Source: Candidatus Pyrohabitans jungbluthii
Lineage (GTDB): Archaea > Hydrothermarchaeota > Hydrothermarchaeia > Hydrothermarchaeales > BMS3B
Reading direction: 5' to 3'
Assembly (NCBI GenBank): GCA_002010065.2
Contig: MTMD02000008.1
Coordinates: forward strand, 310,001-374,000
DNA: 64,000 nt
The notes beneath the pieces were generated by a model. The model ran no database searches. It had not been told where the DNA came from and saw only the letters and a program-made list of their open reading frames with translations. A program made the position numbers and the translations under genes. The first letter of the stretch is position 1, and each line of letters begins with the position of its first letter. Shown one piece after another: positions 38,211 to 47,639 of the stretch.

Positions 38211-38906
38211 CTACACCTTCTGCGGCGATGAGGAGCAGCTCCGCGATGCTTCGTGGGCGACCTCCTCTATACCTAACCTCATTGTACGCAGTATCTCCTC
38301 AAGGTTGACCTCTGTTTCCACGCAGCCATCCTTGAGGAGGGGCACGCCCATGACAGCACAGCTCTTACGGGAGATCTCGTGCATTCCCATGTTTAAGTCA
38401 CGGTGACATGCTACTCCGAGAGCAGCCTTGGGTTTCGTCGCCTTGATTATTCTCTTCACAAAGCTGCCCCCTGGCACTATGTAGAACTTGTAGCCAAGGC
38501 GCTCCGCTTCAGCTTTTAAGTCCTTAATTATGCACATCCCACAATCCTTGCAGCTTATGCCGGTCTTCGCATCCAGACGTGCGGGACAGCGTATGTGGCG
38601 GATGCACTGGGGCACAACTAGAATGCGCTCGCTCGGCGGTGTGCGCGCAAACTTCTCGCGGTTGAGATGGTTTCTAACCTCTATTCCAATGGCATCCACA
38701 AGCTTCTCACTCAACCCGAAGGCGCGGGCGACCTTCTTGAACTGCAGGTAGAGGGCGTCCATGGTGAAGAGCAGCAGGTGGGGCAGAATCAGCTTCTTCT
38801 TTTTAATCAGAAGCAGGCCGAGAAGCAGGGATACTAGGAGGAGCGCCAGTAAAATCGCCAGCGAATATACCGCCAGCCTCCCTACAATCTCATAAAAAGA
38901 AACCAT
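38211..38906 (-). CDS. DUF116-family protein
   Basis: N-terminal TM; LVVPQCIRHIRCPARLDAKTGISCKDCGMCIIKDLKAEAERLGYKFYIVPGGSFVKRII; AALGVACHRDL. Confidence 0.82.
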   Translation of the reverse strand: MVSFYEIVGRLAVYSLAILLALLLVSLLLGLLLIKKKKLILPHLLLFTMDALYLQFKKVARAFGLSEKLVDAIGIEVRNHLNREKFARTPPSERILVVPQCIRHIRCPARLDAKTGISCKDCGMCIIKDLKAEAERLGYKFYIVPGGSFVKRIIKATKPKAALGVACHRDLNMGMHEISRKSCAVMGVPLLKDGCVETEVNLEEILRTMRLGIEEVAHEASRSCSSSPQKV

Positions 38907-38934
38907 CTTCCCACCTGTCTAATGTTAGCATGAA

Positions 38935-39210
38935 GTGCTTAAATATTTTACCTGTGCTGTGGTTGCAACCGCAGCAACCTTTTTATCCAATCTTTCACAA
39001 TATTCTTTTGTGGCTGAAGAATTCTCCACCCGCGAGGGGGTTAAGTACATCCTGCTAATCCTAGCTCCGGCTGTGGTGATAGTGGCAGCCTCGCTTATGA
39101 TATCCTCCGGAAGGCTGGGACTGGTGGCTGGTGCCGGGGTAATACTTGCCTCCTATGCCGCTGTTTACGCAGTGGTGAGGAGTTTCAGAAAGAGATTTCT
39201 CTCCAAATAA
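38935..39210 (+). CDS. Small hypothetical membrane protein (start uncertain, possibly GTG ~39010)
   Basis: Hydrophobic ORF GVKYILLILAPAVVIVAASLMISSGRLGLVAGAGVILASYAAVYAVV. Confidence 0.55.
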   Translation: MLKYFTCAVVATAATFLSNLSQYSFVAEEFSTREGVKYILLILAPAVVIVAASLMISSGRLGLVAGAGVILASYAAVYAVVRSFRKRFLSK

Positions 39211-39277
39211 GTAACACAGATTAAGACTTCAGACAGCACAGATAAAACTAAATACATTAAGAGTTAAAAGACCTAAC

Positions 39278-39496
39278 ATGGCAGTTTTGCCCATCTTTGG
39301 CGCACAGGAAAGCATGGTGATTTTTGGAGTTGCTGTTCTCTCTATATGGGAGATTTTCTGGAAGGGTATTGCCCTCTGGAAGGCTGCTAAGGCTGAGCAA
39401 AAAGGATGGTTTGTTGCCATGCTTGTACTTAACACCGCCGGGATACTGCCAATTTTGTACATCTTTGTTTTCCAGAAAGGCAGAAAGGGGATCTAA
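39278..39496 (+). CDS. DUF5652-like small membrane protein
   Basis: VLSIWEIFWKGIALWKAAKAEQKGWFVAMLVLNTAGILPILYIFVFQK. Confidence 0.7.
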   Translation: MAVLPIFGAQESMVIFGVAVLSIWEIFWKGIALWKAAKAEQKGWFVAMLVLNTAGILPILYIFVFQKGRKGI

Positions 39497-39516
39497 TTTT
39501 TTGATTTACCGAACTC

Positions 39517-40197
39517 CTAATTATCCACCAGCGACACGAAGATCTCGCCGAATAACTCCTCCTGCCACACATTGATTTTCCGCTGGGAATCTAGATAAAG
39601 AAGGCAGAGCAGGGTTTCAACCACAGCAAGGCGATTACTCCTGTCCTCTACGATGTCGAAAAAGTGGATAACCCCTGAGAGGGAGCAAAGGCGCTTGACC
39701 TTCTCGTACACCTTCGCAATCTTCTCCTTTATGCCCTCCTCGTCCACCTGAATCACGAGCTTGGGCTTCTCGCGCGTGCGTGGAAAGTTGCGGCGAATCA
39801 TCTCTTCACCAAGAGCGCGCTGCAGTGCCTCTACAAGCTCGAATAGCGTGGTCCTGCGCTCTTCTCTGCGACGCATAGGCACGGGTATCGCGGGTATGTC
39901 GTCAATGCGCTTCTCTATGTCCACCTCTTCCTCAAGGGGTTCAAAGTACTCCTCCTCTTCCTCAGTTTCTTCTCGCGGCAAAAGCGACTCGCTCTTCATG
40001 CGCAGCAGTATCGCCGCAGCTAAAATAGCACGACCGCTTAAGCGCAGGTTGAGCTTCTGCATGCGCTTAACCTTCTCAAGAAAGCGCTGCGCAATGTCGG
40101 CGATATCAATATCCCAGGGGTCCATTTCCTCACTGATAACCAAATCAACAAGCATGTCCACCGGGTGGATCTCCTCGTAGAGCTCAGACTCTAACAT
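39517..40197 (-). CDS. scpA: Segregation and condensation protein A
   Basis: HPVDMLVDLVISEEMDPWDIDIADIAQRFLEKV...GRAILAAAILLRMKSESLL; 14-nt overlap with smc. Confidence 0.92.
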   Translation of the reverse strand: MLESELYEEIHPVDMLVDLVISEEMDPWDIDIADIAQRFLEKVKRMQKLNLRLSGRAILAAAILLRMKSESLLPREETEEEEEYFEPLEEEVDIEKRIDDIPAIPVPMRRREERRTTLFELVEALQRALGEEMIRRNFPRTREKPKLVIQVDEEGIKEKIAKVYEKVKRLCSLSGVIHFFDIVEDRSNRLAVVETLLCLLYLDSQRKINVWQEELFGEIFVSLVDN

Positions 40198-43100
40198 CCT
40201 CCAGCTCCACCCCTATAACCTTAGAAACTCCATCCTCGTTGGTAACACCAAAAAGCTGGTCCGCTGCCACCATCATGTTGTCGCGCAGGCTTACGACTAT
40301 GAACTGCGCCTCCTTCGATGCTTCTTTAATCATCTCTGAAATCTTCTTAACGTTGTTGTCGTCCAGAAACATGTCTATCTCGTCGAGAATATAGAAGGGC
40401 GCGGGCTGGAAGCGCTGTATCGCAAAGAGGAAAGAAAGCGCCGTCAGGGTGCGCTCCCCGCCTGAGAGCAGCTCTATGTACTGCGGATTCTTCCCAGGGG
40501 GCTTAGCCTGAATTTGTAACCCGCCCTCCAGCGGGGCTTCCTCGTCGAGTATCAGCTCAGCTTCGCCGCCTTCGCTGAGGCGGTTGAAGATTCGCCTGAA
40601 GTTCATCGCAACGTTCTCAAAGACCTCCATGAACACCGCCAGCTTGCGCTGCTCTATCTCCTCCATTAGCCTGAGAATCGCCTCGCGCTCCTCCTCAAGC
40701 TTGTGTATGCGAAACTCCAGCTTGTCGTACTTCTCCTTAACCTCCTCGTAGTCCTCCACGGCGCGCATGTTCACCGGCTCCAGCGAGCGGATCTCCGCCT
40801 CCATCTTTGCAATCTCCTTCTCAAGCTCCTCCGTCTCTATAGGCACAAGAAGCTCCACCTCAACGTCGGCGAACTCCTTTAGAGCTTCGCGCAGGCTCTC
40901 CTGCTTTGTCTGAAGCTTTGCCTGCTCTATCTTCGCCGCCTCCAGCTTCTTCCTGAGCTTGGCCTCGCGCCGCTGGAGTTCCTCAATTTTATGGGTAATA
41001 AGCTTAATAGCATGGGAGAATCTCTCTCGGCGCTGCTTCATCTCCTGAAGCTCGCGCTTAACCGCCTGCTCCCGCTCCTGCGCCTCTCTAAGCTCTCTCT
41101 CGGCGCTGCGCAGCTCCTCGCTAAGCTTGTTCTTAACTTCGCGCGCAGTACGCCTCGCCTTGAGAGCCTCAAGAAGAGCGTGGCGCAGTGCATTAGCCTG
41201 CGTCTCCACAACCTCCTTCAACCTCGAGCGAAGGAAGCGCATCTCTCCGCGAAGTGTCTCAAGAGCGCGCTCCTTCTCCAGCATCGCCTCCTCCTTCGCT
41301 CGAATCTCCTTAAGCAGAGCCTCAGCCTCAGCGGTGCGCAGCTCCTCCTCCAGCAGGCGCTTCTCCTCAGTTAGCTTACTCACCTCTTCCCTTAACTTAT
41401 GAAGCTCTGGCTCTAACTCTTCCCTTCTCCGCCTTATCTCGCTCAGCTTAGCCCTGCGCTCCCTCAGCTCTGCCTCTACTTTAGCAAGCGCTTGCGAGAG
41501 CTCCGCCTTCTCCGCCTCAAGCGTAGCTATCGTCGCGCCCAAAAGCTCAACCCTCTTCTCAGCCTCTAGAATCTCCCGATCAAGCTTATCCTTCAGCTCA
41601 AGCTTCGTCTCAAGCTCCGCCTCAAGCTTATCCCTGCGCTGCTGAAGCTCAGCCACCTCGCGCTCAAGCTTGGTAAGCTTGCTTCCCGAGATTTCCAGCT
41701 TGACTCTGCGCTGGTAGTATCCGCCTGTGATTCTTCCCGAAGCCTCGATGAGGTCACCCTCAAGCGTGACCATGCGCGCCTTGCCTATCTCTCGCCTGGC
41801 AAAGGCAAGGTCCTCCACGACAACGGTATCGCCAAAAACGTGAGAAAACGCTGGGTAAAAGCGGTCGTCGAAATCCACTAAATCGAGAGCGAAGCCATAG
41901 CTCCGCGAGGCAAGCTCCTCTGCCTCTCGCGAAATTCGCCTTGGCTTAATCTTGTTCAACGGCAGGAAGGTCGCTCTGCCTATCTTGTTCTCCTTAAGAT
42001 ATCGGATGCACTCCTCAGCCACAGCGTCGCTCTCAACAACGATGCTGCGCAGGCCTCTGCCTGCGGCAACCTCTATCGCGAGGGCAAACTTCTCATCAAC
42101 GCTTGCAAGCTCTGCTATGGTGCCGTAAATACCGGCGACTTCACCCGAGTCGCGCAGCTTGAGCACCGCCTCCACTGCGGCGTCGCCGCTGCTGCGACGC
42201 ACCTCCTCAATCGCACGCTGCTTCGCCTTTAGCTGGGAGAGCTCATCGCGCTTGAACTCGAGCTCGCCAGCCACTTTAGCTAAGCTGCTTTTAAGCTCCT
42301 GCACCTTCTCAGAAGTCTTCGCTGCACTTTCCCTCGCTCTGGCAAGCTCTTTCTCACTCTCTGCAAGCTCACCTTTGCTAAGCTCAAGCCGCGAGCTTAC
42401 CTCTGAGTACTTCTCCTTCAACCTGGAGAGCTCCTCCTCCAGGCTTTTTAGCTGGGCGCTGCTCTCCTTCTCCCTATCGCTAAGGAGCGCCTCCTCCCGC
42501 TCTGCCTTTAGAAGCCTGTCTCTCGCCTCCTCTAAGCGCGCAGCAACCTCGCCAAGAAGCTCACGCTTTCCAGCGCTGTGCTCGTCCAAGCTGCGAAGCT
42601 CAGCGTAAAGCTCCCTCACCTCTTCACGAAGCGTCGCAAGCTGAGACTCAGCCTCTCTAGTCTCTTCCTCAAGCTCCGCAAGCCTCTTTGTCGCATCCAC
42701 ACGCTCCCGGTGCAGTGCAAGCAGGCCGCGCTTAGCCTCTTCCAGCTTCTGGCTGTGCTCCTGTATCTCCCGCTCCACAGTGGCGAGCTTCTCGCGAAGA
42801 TAGTTTGCTCTGCTCCTCGCCTGCTCCACCCTGCGGAATATCTCGTAATGCTCACTCTCCTCCTTCACTGCAATCTCACGGTTTATGCGCTCCATCTGCT
42901 CCTTCTTGACCTGCTTTTTAAGACTGAGGATCTCCATGTGCCTTGCTATTCGAGCAAGCGCAGCTTCGCCCTCAGTGAGCTGCTCCTCAAGCTCCTCCAG
43001 CCTCTCCTGAATCTCTAAAAACCTGGAGTTGAGCACCAGCGCCTTACTCCTCCTAACCTGCTTTGTAAGCTCCTCATAGCGCAGCGCCGCCTCCCTCTCG

Positions 43101-43720
43101 CGGGCGAGCTTCTCAAGCTGAGAGCTCACCTCATGGAAAACGTCCTTGGCACGGGTGAGGTTATCCTGCACCTTCTCCAGTTCACGCATGGCTTTATTCT
43201 TCTTCTCGTCGTACTCCGCTATGCCGGCGATTTCATCGATAATCTTCCGCCTCTCAACAGGATTCATCTCTATTATCCGCGTAATATCCCCCTGAAGGAT
43301 TATGTTATGCCCGTCGGGGCGAATATTCGCCTGCCTGAGAATGTCGAGAATCTCAGCCCTCGAGACGCGCTTCCCGTTCAGCCTGTAAACGCTGTTGCCG
43401 TTAACGTCTATGCTTCGGGTAATCTTCACCTCCCGCGTTGGCACTGGAAGCTCCCTGCCCGAGTTGTCGAAGTATATACTCACCTCCGCCTCCTTCGCAG
43501 GTTCGCCCTTCTTACCCCCATTGAAAATTAGGTCAGAGAAACGCTCAGCGCGCAGGCTCTTGGCACTGCTCCTCCCCAGCACAAAACATATGGCGTCGAC
43601 GATGTTGCTCTTCCCCGAGCCATTGGGACCGACGATGGCAGTAAATCCCTTGGGGATAGGCAGGCTAACCCGCTTGAACGACTTGAAATTCTTAAGGGTT
43701 ATCTTTGAGATGTGGATCAC
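40184..43720 (-). CDS. smc: Chromosome segregation protein SMC
   Basis: MIHISKITLKNFKSFKRVSLPIPKGFTAIVGPNGSGKSNIVDAI; hinge; LLSGGERTLTALSFLFAI; YILDEIDMFLDD. Confidence 0.98.
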   Translation of the reverse strand: MIHISKITLKNFKSFKRVSLPIPKGFTAIVGPNGSGKSNIVDAICFVLGRSSAKSLRAERFSDLIFNGGKKGEPAKEAEVSIYFDNSGRELPVPTREVKITRSIDVNGNSVYRLNGKRVSRAEILDILRQANIRPDGHNIILQGDITRIIEMNPVERRKIIDEIAGIAEYDEKKNKAMRELEKVQDNLTRAKDVFHEVSSQLEKLAREREAALRYEELTKQVRRSKALVLNSRFLEIQERLEELEEQLTEGEAALARIARHMEILSLKKQVKKEQMERINREIAVKEESEHYEIFRRVEQARSRANYLREKLATVEREIQEHSQKLEEAKRGLLALHRERVDATKRLAELEEETREAESQLATLREEVRELYAELRSLDEHSAGKRELLGEVAARLEEARDRLLKAEREEALLSDREKESSAQLKSLEEELSRLKEKYSEVSSRLELSKGELAESEKELARARESAAKTSEKVQELKSSLAKVAGELEFKRDELSQLKAKQRAIEEVRRSSGDAAVEAVLKLRDSGEVAGIYGTIAELASVDEKFALAIEVAAGRGLRSIVVESDAVAEECIRYLKENKIGRATFLPLNKIKPRRISREAEELASRSYGFALDLVDFDDRFYPAFSHVFGDTVVVEDLAFARREIGKARMVTLEGDLIEASGRITGGYYQRRVKLEISGSKLTKLEREVAELQQRRDKLEAELETKLELKDKLDREILEAEKRVELLGATIATLEAEKAELSQALAKVEAELRERRAKLSEIRRRREELEPELHKLREEVSKLTEEKRLLEEELRTAEAEALLKEIRAKEEAMLEKERALETLRGEMRFLRSRLKEVVETQANALRHALLEALKARRTAREVKNKLSEELRSAERELREAQEREQAVKRELQEMKQRRERFSHAIKLITHKIEELQRREAKLRKKLEAAKIEQAKLQTKQESLREALKEFADVEVELLVPIETEELEKEIAKMEAEIRSLEPVNMRAVEDYEEVKEKYDKLEFRIHKLEEEREAILRLMEEIEQRKLAVFMEVFENVAMNFRRIFNRLSEGGEAELILDEEAPLEGGLQIQAKPPGKNPQYIELLSGGERTLTALSFLFAIQRFQPAPFYILDEIDMFLDDNNVKKISEMIKEASKEAQFIVVSLRDNMMVAADQLFGVTNEDGVSKVIGVELEDVRV

Positions 43721-43960
43721 GGGTGCACCTCTTTAGGTTAGCTAAATTCTTTTCCCCGGGGTATTAAGAAACTATTGCCCCCGCAGCTTTTAAATCTTTT
43801 GATATAAATTTTATTAACTTTTAACACCCGTATGTATCGAAAAGTTAATCGATAACACACTGCCTTTTATGATGGAGCACTGGAGTTAAAATTCATAACC
43901 ACATTGCTTTTGAGCTTTTGTTGTAGTATGTGAAGTTTCCGCTAAAATAAAGGTGCATCC

Positions 43961-45136
43961 ATGGGTAAGGGCAAGCTTTTGCTGGTGAGCTTCACGAGTA
44001 GTGTGCTTACTGCGCTGCTTGTGCTCGCTCTTCTTTACCAGGCAGGAGTTCTCTCCAAGGAGGGGAGCTATACCATTATAATATATGGGGATAACCCGGA
44101 AAAACTCTCCGTGCCCAGGGGGATAGAGAAGGTTAACCTGGTCTTTGTGAACGGCTCGCTGGTGCAGGAGGAGATTGTTACCCGTATCTTTGAGGAAACC
44201 CTTCCTAGCGTGGTGCACATTACCACAGAGCGAAACGCAGTGGGATTCTCCCACCCTGTTCCAATAGAGGGCACGGGCACAGGGATAATTATCCGTGAGG
44301 ACGGGTACATCCTGACCAACGACCACGTTGTGAGCAACGCCAGCAAAATAATCGTGGTGCTCTATACAGGTGAGGAGTACGAGGCAACGCTGGTGGGCAC
44401 AGACCCGATGACTGACATCGCCGTGATTAAGATACCTGCCCGCAACCTCAAGCCTGCGAATTTGGGCGACTCCTCACAGCTTAAGCCAGGACAGCTCGCC
44501 ATAGCCATAGGCAATCCCTTCCGCTTTGACAACACTGTTACGGTTGGTGTGATAAGTGCCCTCAACAGAACCATAGAAGCAAGCAAGGGCTATAAGATAC
44601 GCGATATTATCCAGACAGACGCTGCAATAAATCCTGGTAACAGCGGCGGACCTCTGATAAACTCCCGCGGCGAGGTTATAGGCGTTAACACCGCTATCTT
44701 CTCCACCAGCGAGGGCTTTCAGGGCATAGGGTTCGCGATACCAATAAACACCGCCAAGGAGGTTGCAGAGAGCATAATTGAGAAGGGGAAGGTCATACGC
44801 CCGTGGATGGGCATCACTGGCGTGGATTTAACACCTCCTCTTGCGGAGAAGCTCAACCTGAGCATAAAGCAGGGGGCGATTGTGATTGACGTAACCCCAG
44901 GTTCGCCGGCAGAAGAGGCTGGCCTACAGGGAAGCGAAGGTACACCCGGCGAGGAGGACTTCAAGCTGGGCGACGTTATTGTGGAATTAGCCGGCATAGA
45001 AATTAAAAACATGGACGATGTTATTCGCGTTGTGCTCATGCACAACATAGGGGATACCATCGAGGTGAAGTACTACCGCGATGGAGAGTTTAATGTGACA
45101 TACGTAACTCTGGGGGAACGTCCTCCCAACCTTTAG
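43961..45136 (+). CDS. HtrA/DegP-like S1C serine protease with PDZ domain, N-terminal membrane anchor
   Basis: ILTNDHVV, DIAVIKI, NPGNSGGPLIN catalytic motifs; PDZ AEKLNLSIKQGAIVIDVTPGSPAEEAGL. Confidence 0.95.
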   Translation: MGKGKLLLVSFTSSVLTALLVLALLYQAGVLSKEGSYTIIIYGDNPEKLSVPRGIEKVNLVFVNGSLVQEEIVTRIFEETLPSVVHITTERNAVGFSHPVPIEGTGTGIIIREDGYILTNDHVVSNASKIIVVLYTGEEYEATLVGTDPMTDIAVIKIPARNLKPANLGDSSQLKPGQLAIAIGNPFRFDNTVTVGVISALNRTIEASKGYKIRDIIQTDAAINPGNSGGPLINSRGEVIGVNTAIFSTSEGFQGIGFAIPINTAKEVAESIIEKGKVIRPWMGITGVDLTPPLAEKLNLSIKQGAIVIDVTPGSPAEEAGLQGSEGTPGEEDFKLGDVIVELAGIEIKNMDDVIRVVLMHNIGDTIEVKYYRDGEFNVTYVTLGERPPNL

Positions 45137-45804
45137 CGCCACTTTTCTTCGTACCTCTTAAGAAAATCGTAGGTTCTTGTGCCTGCGCCGTGGTGCATGA
45201 ACTCGCGTATGTCCTCTACCGTATCTATGTCCAAGGAGAGGTAGAAGGAGTCGTAGACCTTCACGGGCACGCGAAGCTTTGCTGCGACGCGCTGAATGTC
45301 TGTGAAGCTGCTCTGGGTGAACACCTCATGAATAACATCTGGAGGGCGGCGATATATTATTCCCACTCCACCCTTCCGCGCCGGAGAGATTACGAGCGGG
45401 TGCTTCTTTCCCAGGTTCAAAACCTCTTCCACGTGGTGCTTTTTTATTAGAGGCACATCCGCGGGCACGAAGAGCGTTGCCTCCGCGCCCTGCGACATGG
45501 CATAGGAGTTGCCCCTCCTCACCGCCTCGGCTAGGCCTCTCTTCTCCTCCTCGAGGATTAGCTCATAGTCTCTGCTCACGTATTTTTCCAGGTTTGAGGG
45601 GCTGACCACCACGGGGGTAACAACTCCCTCGAGCGCGTCCAGCACATCCTCAAGCATGCACAGCAGAAGCTCAGCCCTCTCCTGAGGTGTGAAAACCTCA
45701 CTCAACCTAGTTTTGGCTCGCTCAAGCTGATTTACCGGAATTATGGCAAACGCTTGCACGGGGTTAAGGGCGAGGTTTGTGGATAAATAGTTTTCTGTTG
45801 GCAT
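45133..45804 (-). CDS. cofC: 2-phospho-L-lactate guanylyltransferase (coenzyme F420 biosynthesis)
   Basis: AIIPVNQLERAKTRLSEVFTPQERAELLLCMLEDVLDAL; ATLFVPADVPLI; SLDIDTVEDIREF. Confidence 0.9.
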   Translation of the reverse strand: MPTENYLSTNLALNPVQAFAIIPVNQLERAKTRLSEVFTPQERAELLLCMLEDVLDALEGVVTPVVVSPSNLEKYVSRDYELILEEEKRGLAEAVRRGNSYAMSQGAEATLFVPADVPLIKKHHVEEVLNLGKKHPLVISPARKGGVGIIYRRPPDVIHEVFTQSSFTDIQRVAAKLRVPVKVYDSFYLSLDIDTVEDIREFMHHGAGTRTYDFLKRYEEKWR

Positions 45805-45885
45805 ACCATTCTAAGCACCCATAGCCTATTCCGAACATTTTCGGCACAAATGTATTAAATTAGGCAACCCTAATTATTAATGGTG

Positions 45886-46167
45886 ATGGCAATGGTAGAT
45901 GAAAGCAAGGTTGTTGAGAAGCTTAAGGGCGTTATAGACCCCCACACGGGGCAGAGTGTTTACGACATGGGGCTTATCGAAGACCTTAACGTCTCTGAAG
46001 CTGGAGTTTCCCTCAAGTTCAGACCCTCCTCGCCCTTCTGCCCCCTCGGGGTGCAGCTGGCAAAGAGCATAAAGGCGGCGCTGAGAGAGGTTGCAGAGAA
46101 GGTAGACATTACAGTAGTAGGATATATTAATGAGGAAGAGTTAAATAAGCAGTTGAGGGAGGAATAG
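45886..46167 (+). CDS. MIP18/DUF59-family protein
   Basis: VVEKLKGVIDPHTGQSVYDMGLIEDLNVSEAGVSLKFRPSSPFCPLGVQLAKSIKAAL. Confidence 0.85.
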   Translation: MAMVDESKVVEKLKGVIDPHTGQSVYDMGLIEDLNVSEAGVSLKFRPSSPFCPLGVQLAKSIKAALREVAEKVDITVVGYINEEELNKQLREE

Positions 46168-46192
46168 CTATGTATGGCAAGGGGGGTGTTGT

Positions 46193-46399
46193 ATGGAGAC
46201 TTTGGATGTAAGGGGGTTACCCCACAGCGAGAGACCCCAGCTTATATTAAAAAAGCTTGAGGAACTGGGAGAGCTTGAGATACTGGTGGAGGTCAAGCCT
46301 GTACCAGTAATAACCATGCTGGAGAGTAAGGGCTACACCTGCGAGGCGGAGCAGAGCCAGGGAGTATGGCGGGTTAAGATAAGAAAGAAGCAGGGATAA
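46193..46399 (+). CDS. DUF2249-family (TusA-like fold) protein
   Basis: METLDVRGLPHSERPQLILKKLEELGELEILVEVKPVPVITMLESKGY. Confidence 0.75.
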   Translation: METLDVRGLPHSERPQLILKKLEELGELEILVEVKPVPVITMLESKGYTCEAEQSQGVWRVKIRKKQG

Positions 46400-46401
46400 G
46401 T

Positions 46402-47586
46402 ATGAGAAGAATGCTGAAGCTTTTACCCATAAGATTTCTTAGTGCCGCCCTTATCTACCTGGTGGCAGGCATTACTTTAGGAACTCTTGACGCCCTCGGC
46501 TATGGAAGCTTTAAGTCTGTGCACTCCCACCTTCTTGCAGGTGCCTTCTTCACCCTCGTTATAATGGGCTCCATGTACCAGCTCCTTCCCACCATAATAG
46601 GAGCAGAGCTGAAGCACCGCTCGCTGGCGGAGTTTCAGTTTATACTTGCAAATTTGGGCTTCATCTCTCTTGCATATTCCTTCCTGAGCAACTACAGCTT
46701 TCTTAAAGTAGCAGGGCTAATAGCCTTTATCTCCTTCATACTCTTTGCATTTGAAATCTTTGCCACCGCATTAAGCGTAAAAGACTTCTATAGGCGAAGC
46801 TTGGCTATATGGTTCTTCCTTGCGGCAGTGGTTTACCTCGTCGTTGGCTCCGCCTATGCATTAGCAGGGGTTCTTGGCATAACCAGCTTCAGCGCTGCGA
46901 GGCACGCTCATATATTAACCCTCGGCTTCGTGGCGATGACCAACTTCGGTGGACTCTATGAACTTTTCCCCATGCTCTCCTTAAAAAAGCTGCATTCGCG
47001 GAGGCTGGGCGAGGTTCACTTCTTTATCGCCAACATCGCGGCGATTGGCATGTTCCTGGGATTCCCTGAGCGAGGCAACCTCTTTATCCTCTCCTCCCTC
47101 CTCTTCCTGGCAGGCTTCTACCTCTTTGCGTACAATCTTACCAGAACCTATTTCAGCAAATCTCATGGCCCTGAGGTGGAGATGGATATAAGCGCGAGGT
47201 TTATGGCCTACGCTTTAGCCTTTGGTGTTGCAGGCGTCACCGCTGGCTTTACCAGCGCCACGCTCGGCTTCCCTGGCAGCTTCACTCATGTGCATCTAAT
47301 CCTCACAGGCTGGGTGGGCTTGACGATAGTAGGCGCGATGTACCACATTGTACCCATGCTCACCTGGCTTGAGAAGTACAGCACGAAGGTAGGGCAGGAG
47401 GGCGTGCCTCTCATTCAGGACCTGTACAACAAACCCCTCGCAAAGGCGCTCTTTATCACGCTGAATACAACTTTAGCGCTGTTTGCCTTCAGCAGCCTTT
47501 TGCCAGCGCTCAGCATTTTTGCAGTTCCCCTGGCAATCGCCTTCCTTGTATTTGCTGTGGAGATGCTGCTGGTGCTGGGGAGGTAG
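46402..47586 (+). CDS. 12-TM heme-copper-oxidase-subunit-I-like membrane protein
   Basis: Three HxH...GxxxLxxxGxxYxLxP repeats: HSHLLAGAFFTLVIMGSMYQLLP, HAHILTLGFVAMTNFGGLYELFP, HVHLILTGWVGLTIVGAMYHIVP. Confidence 0.75.
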   Translation: MRRMLKLLPIRFLSAALIYLVAGITLGTLDALGYGSFKSVHSHLLAGAFFTLVIMGSMYQLLPTIIGAELKHRSLAEFQFILANLGFISLAYSFLSNYSFLKVAGLIAFISFILFAFEIFATALSVKDFYRRSLAIWFFLAAVVYLVVGSAYALAGVLGITSFSAARHAHILTLGFVAMTNFGGLYELFPMLSLKKLHSRRLGEVHFFIANIAAIGMFLGFPERGNLFILSSLLFLAGFYLFAYNLTRTYFSKSHGPEVEMDISARFMAYALAFGVAGVTAGFTSATLGFPGSFTHVHLILTGWVGLTIVGAMYHIVPMLTWLEKYSTKVGQEGVPLIQDLYNKPLAKALFITLNTTLALFAFSSLLPALSIFAVPLAIAFLVFAVEMLLVLGR

Positions 47587-47639
47587 TTATTTTTCATTTT
47601 ATTTTTTAACACAAAATAGAGAAATAGCCTCAGAGAGCT

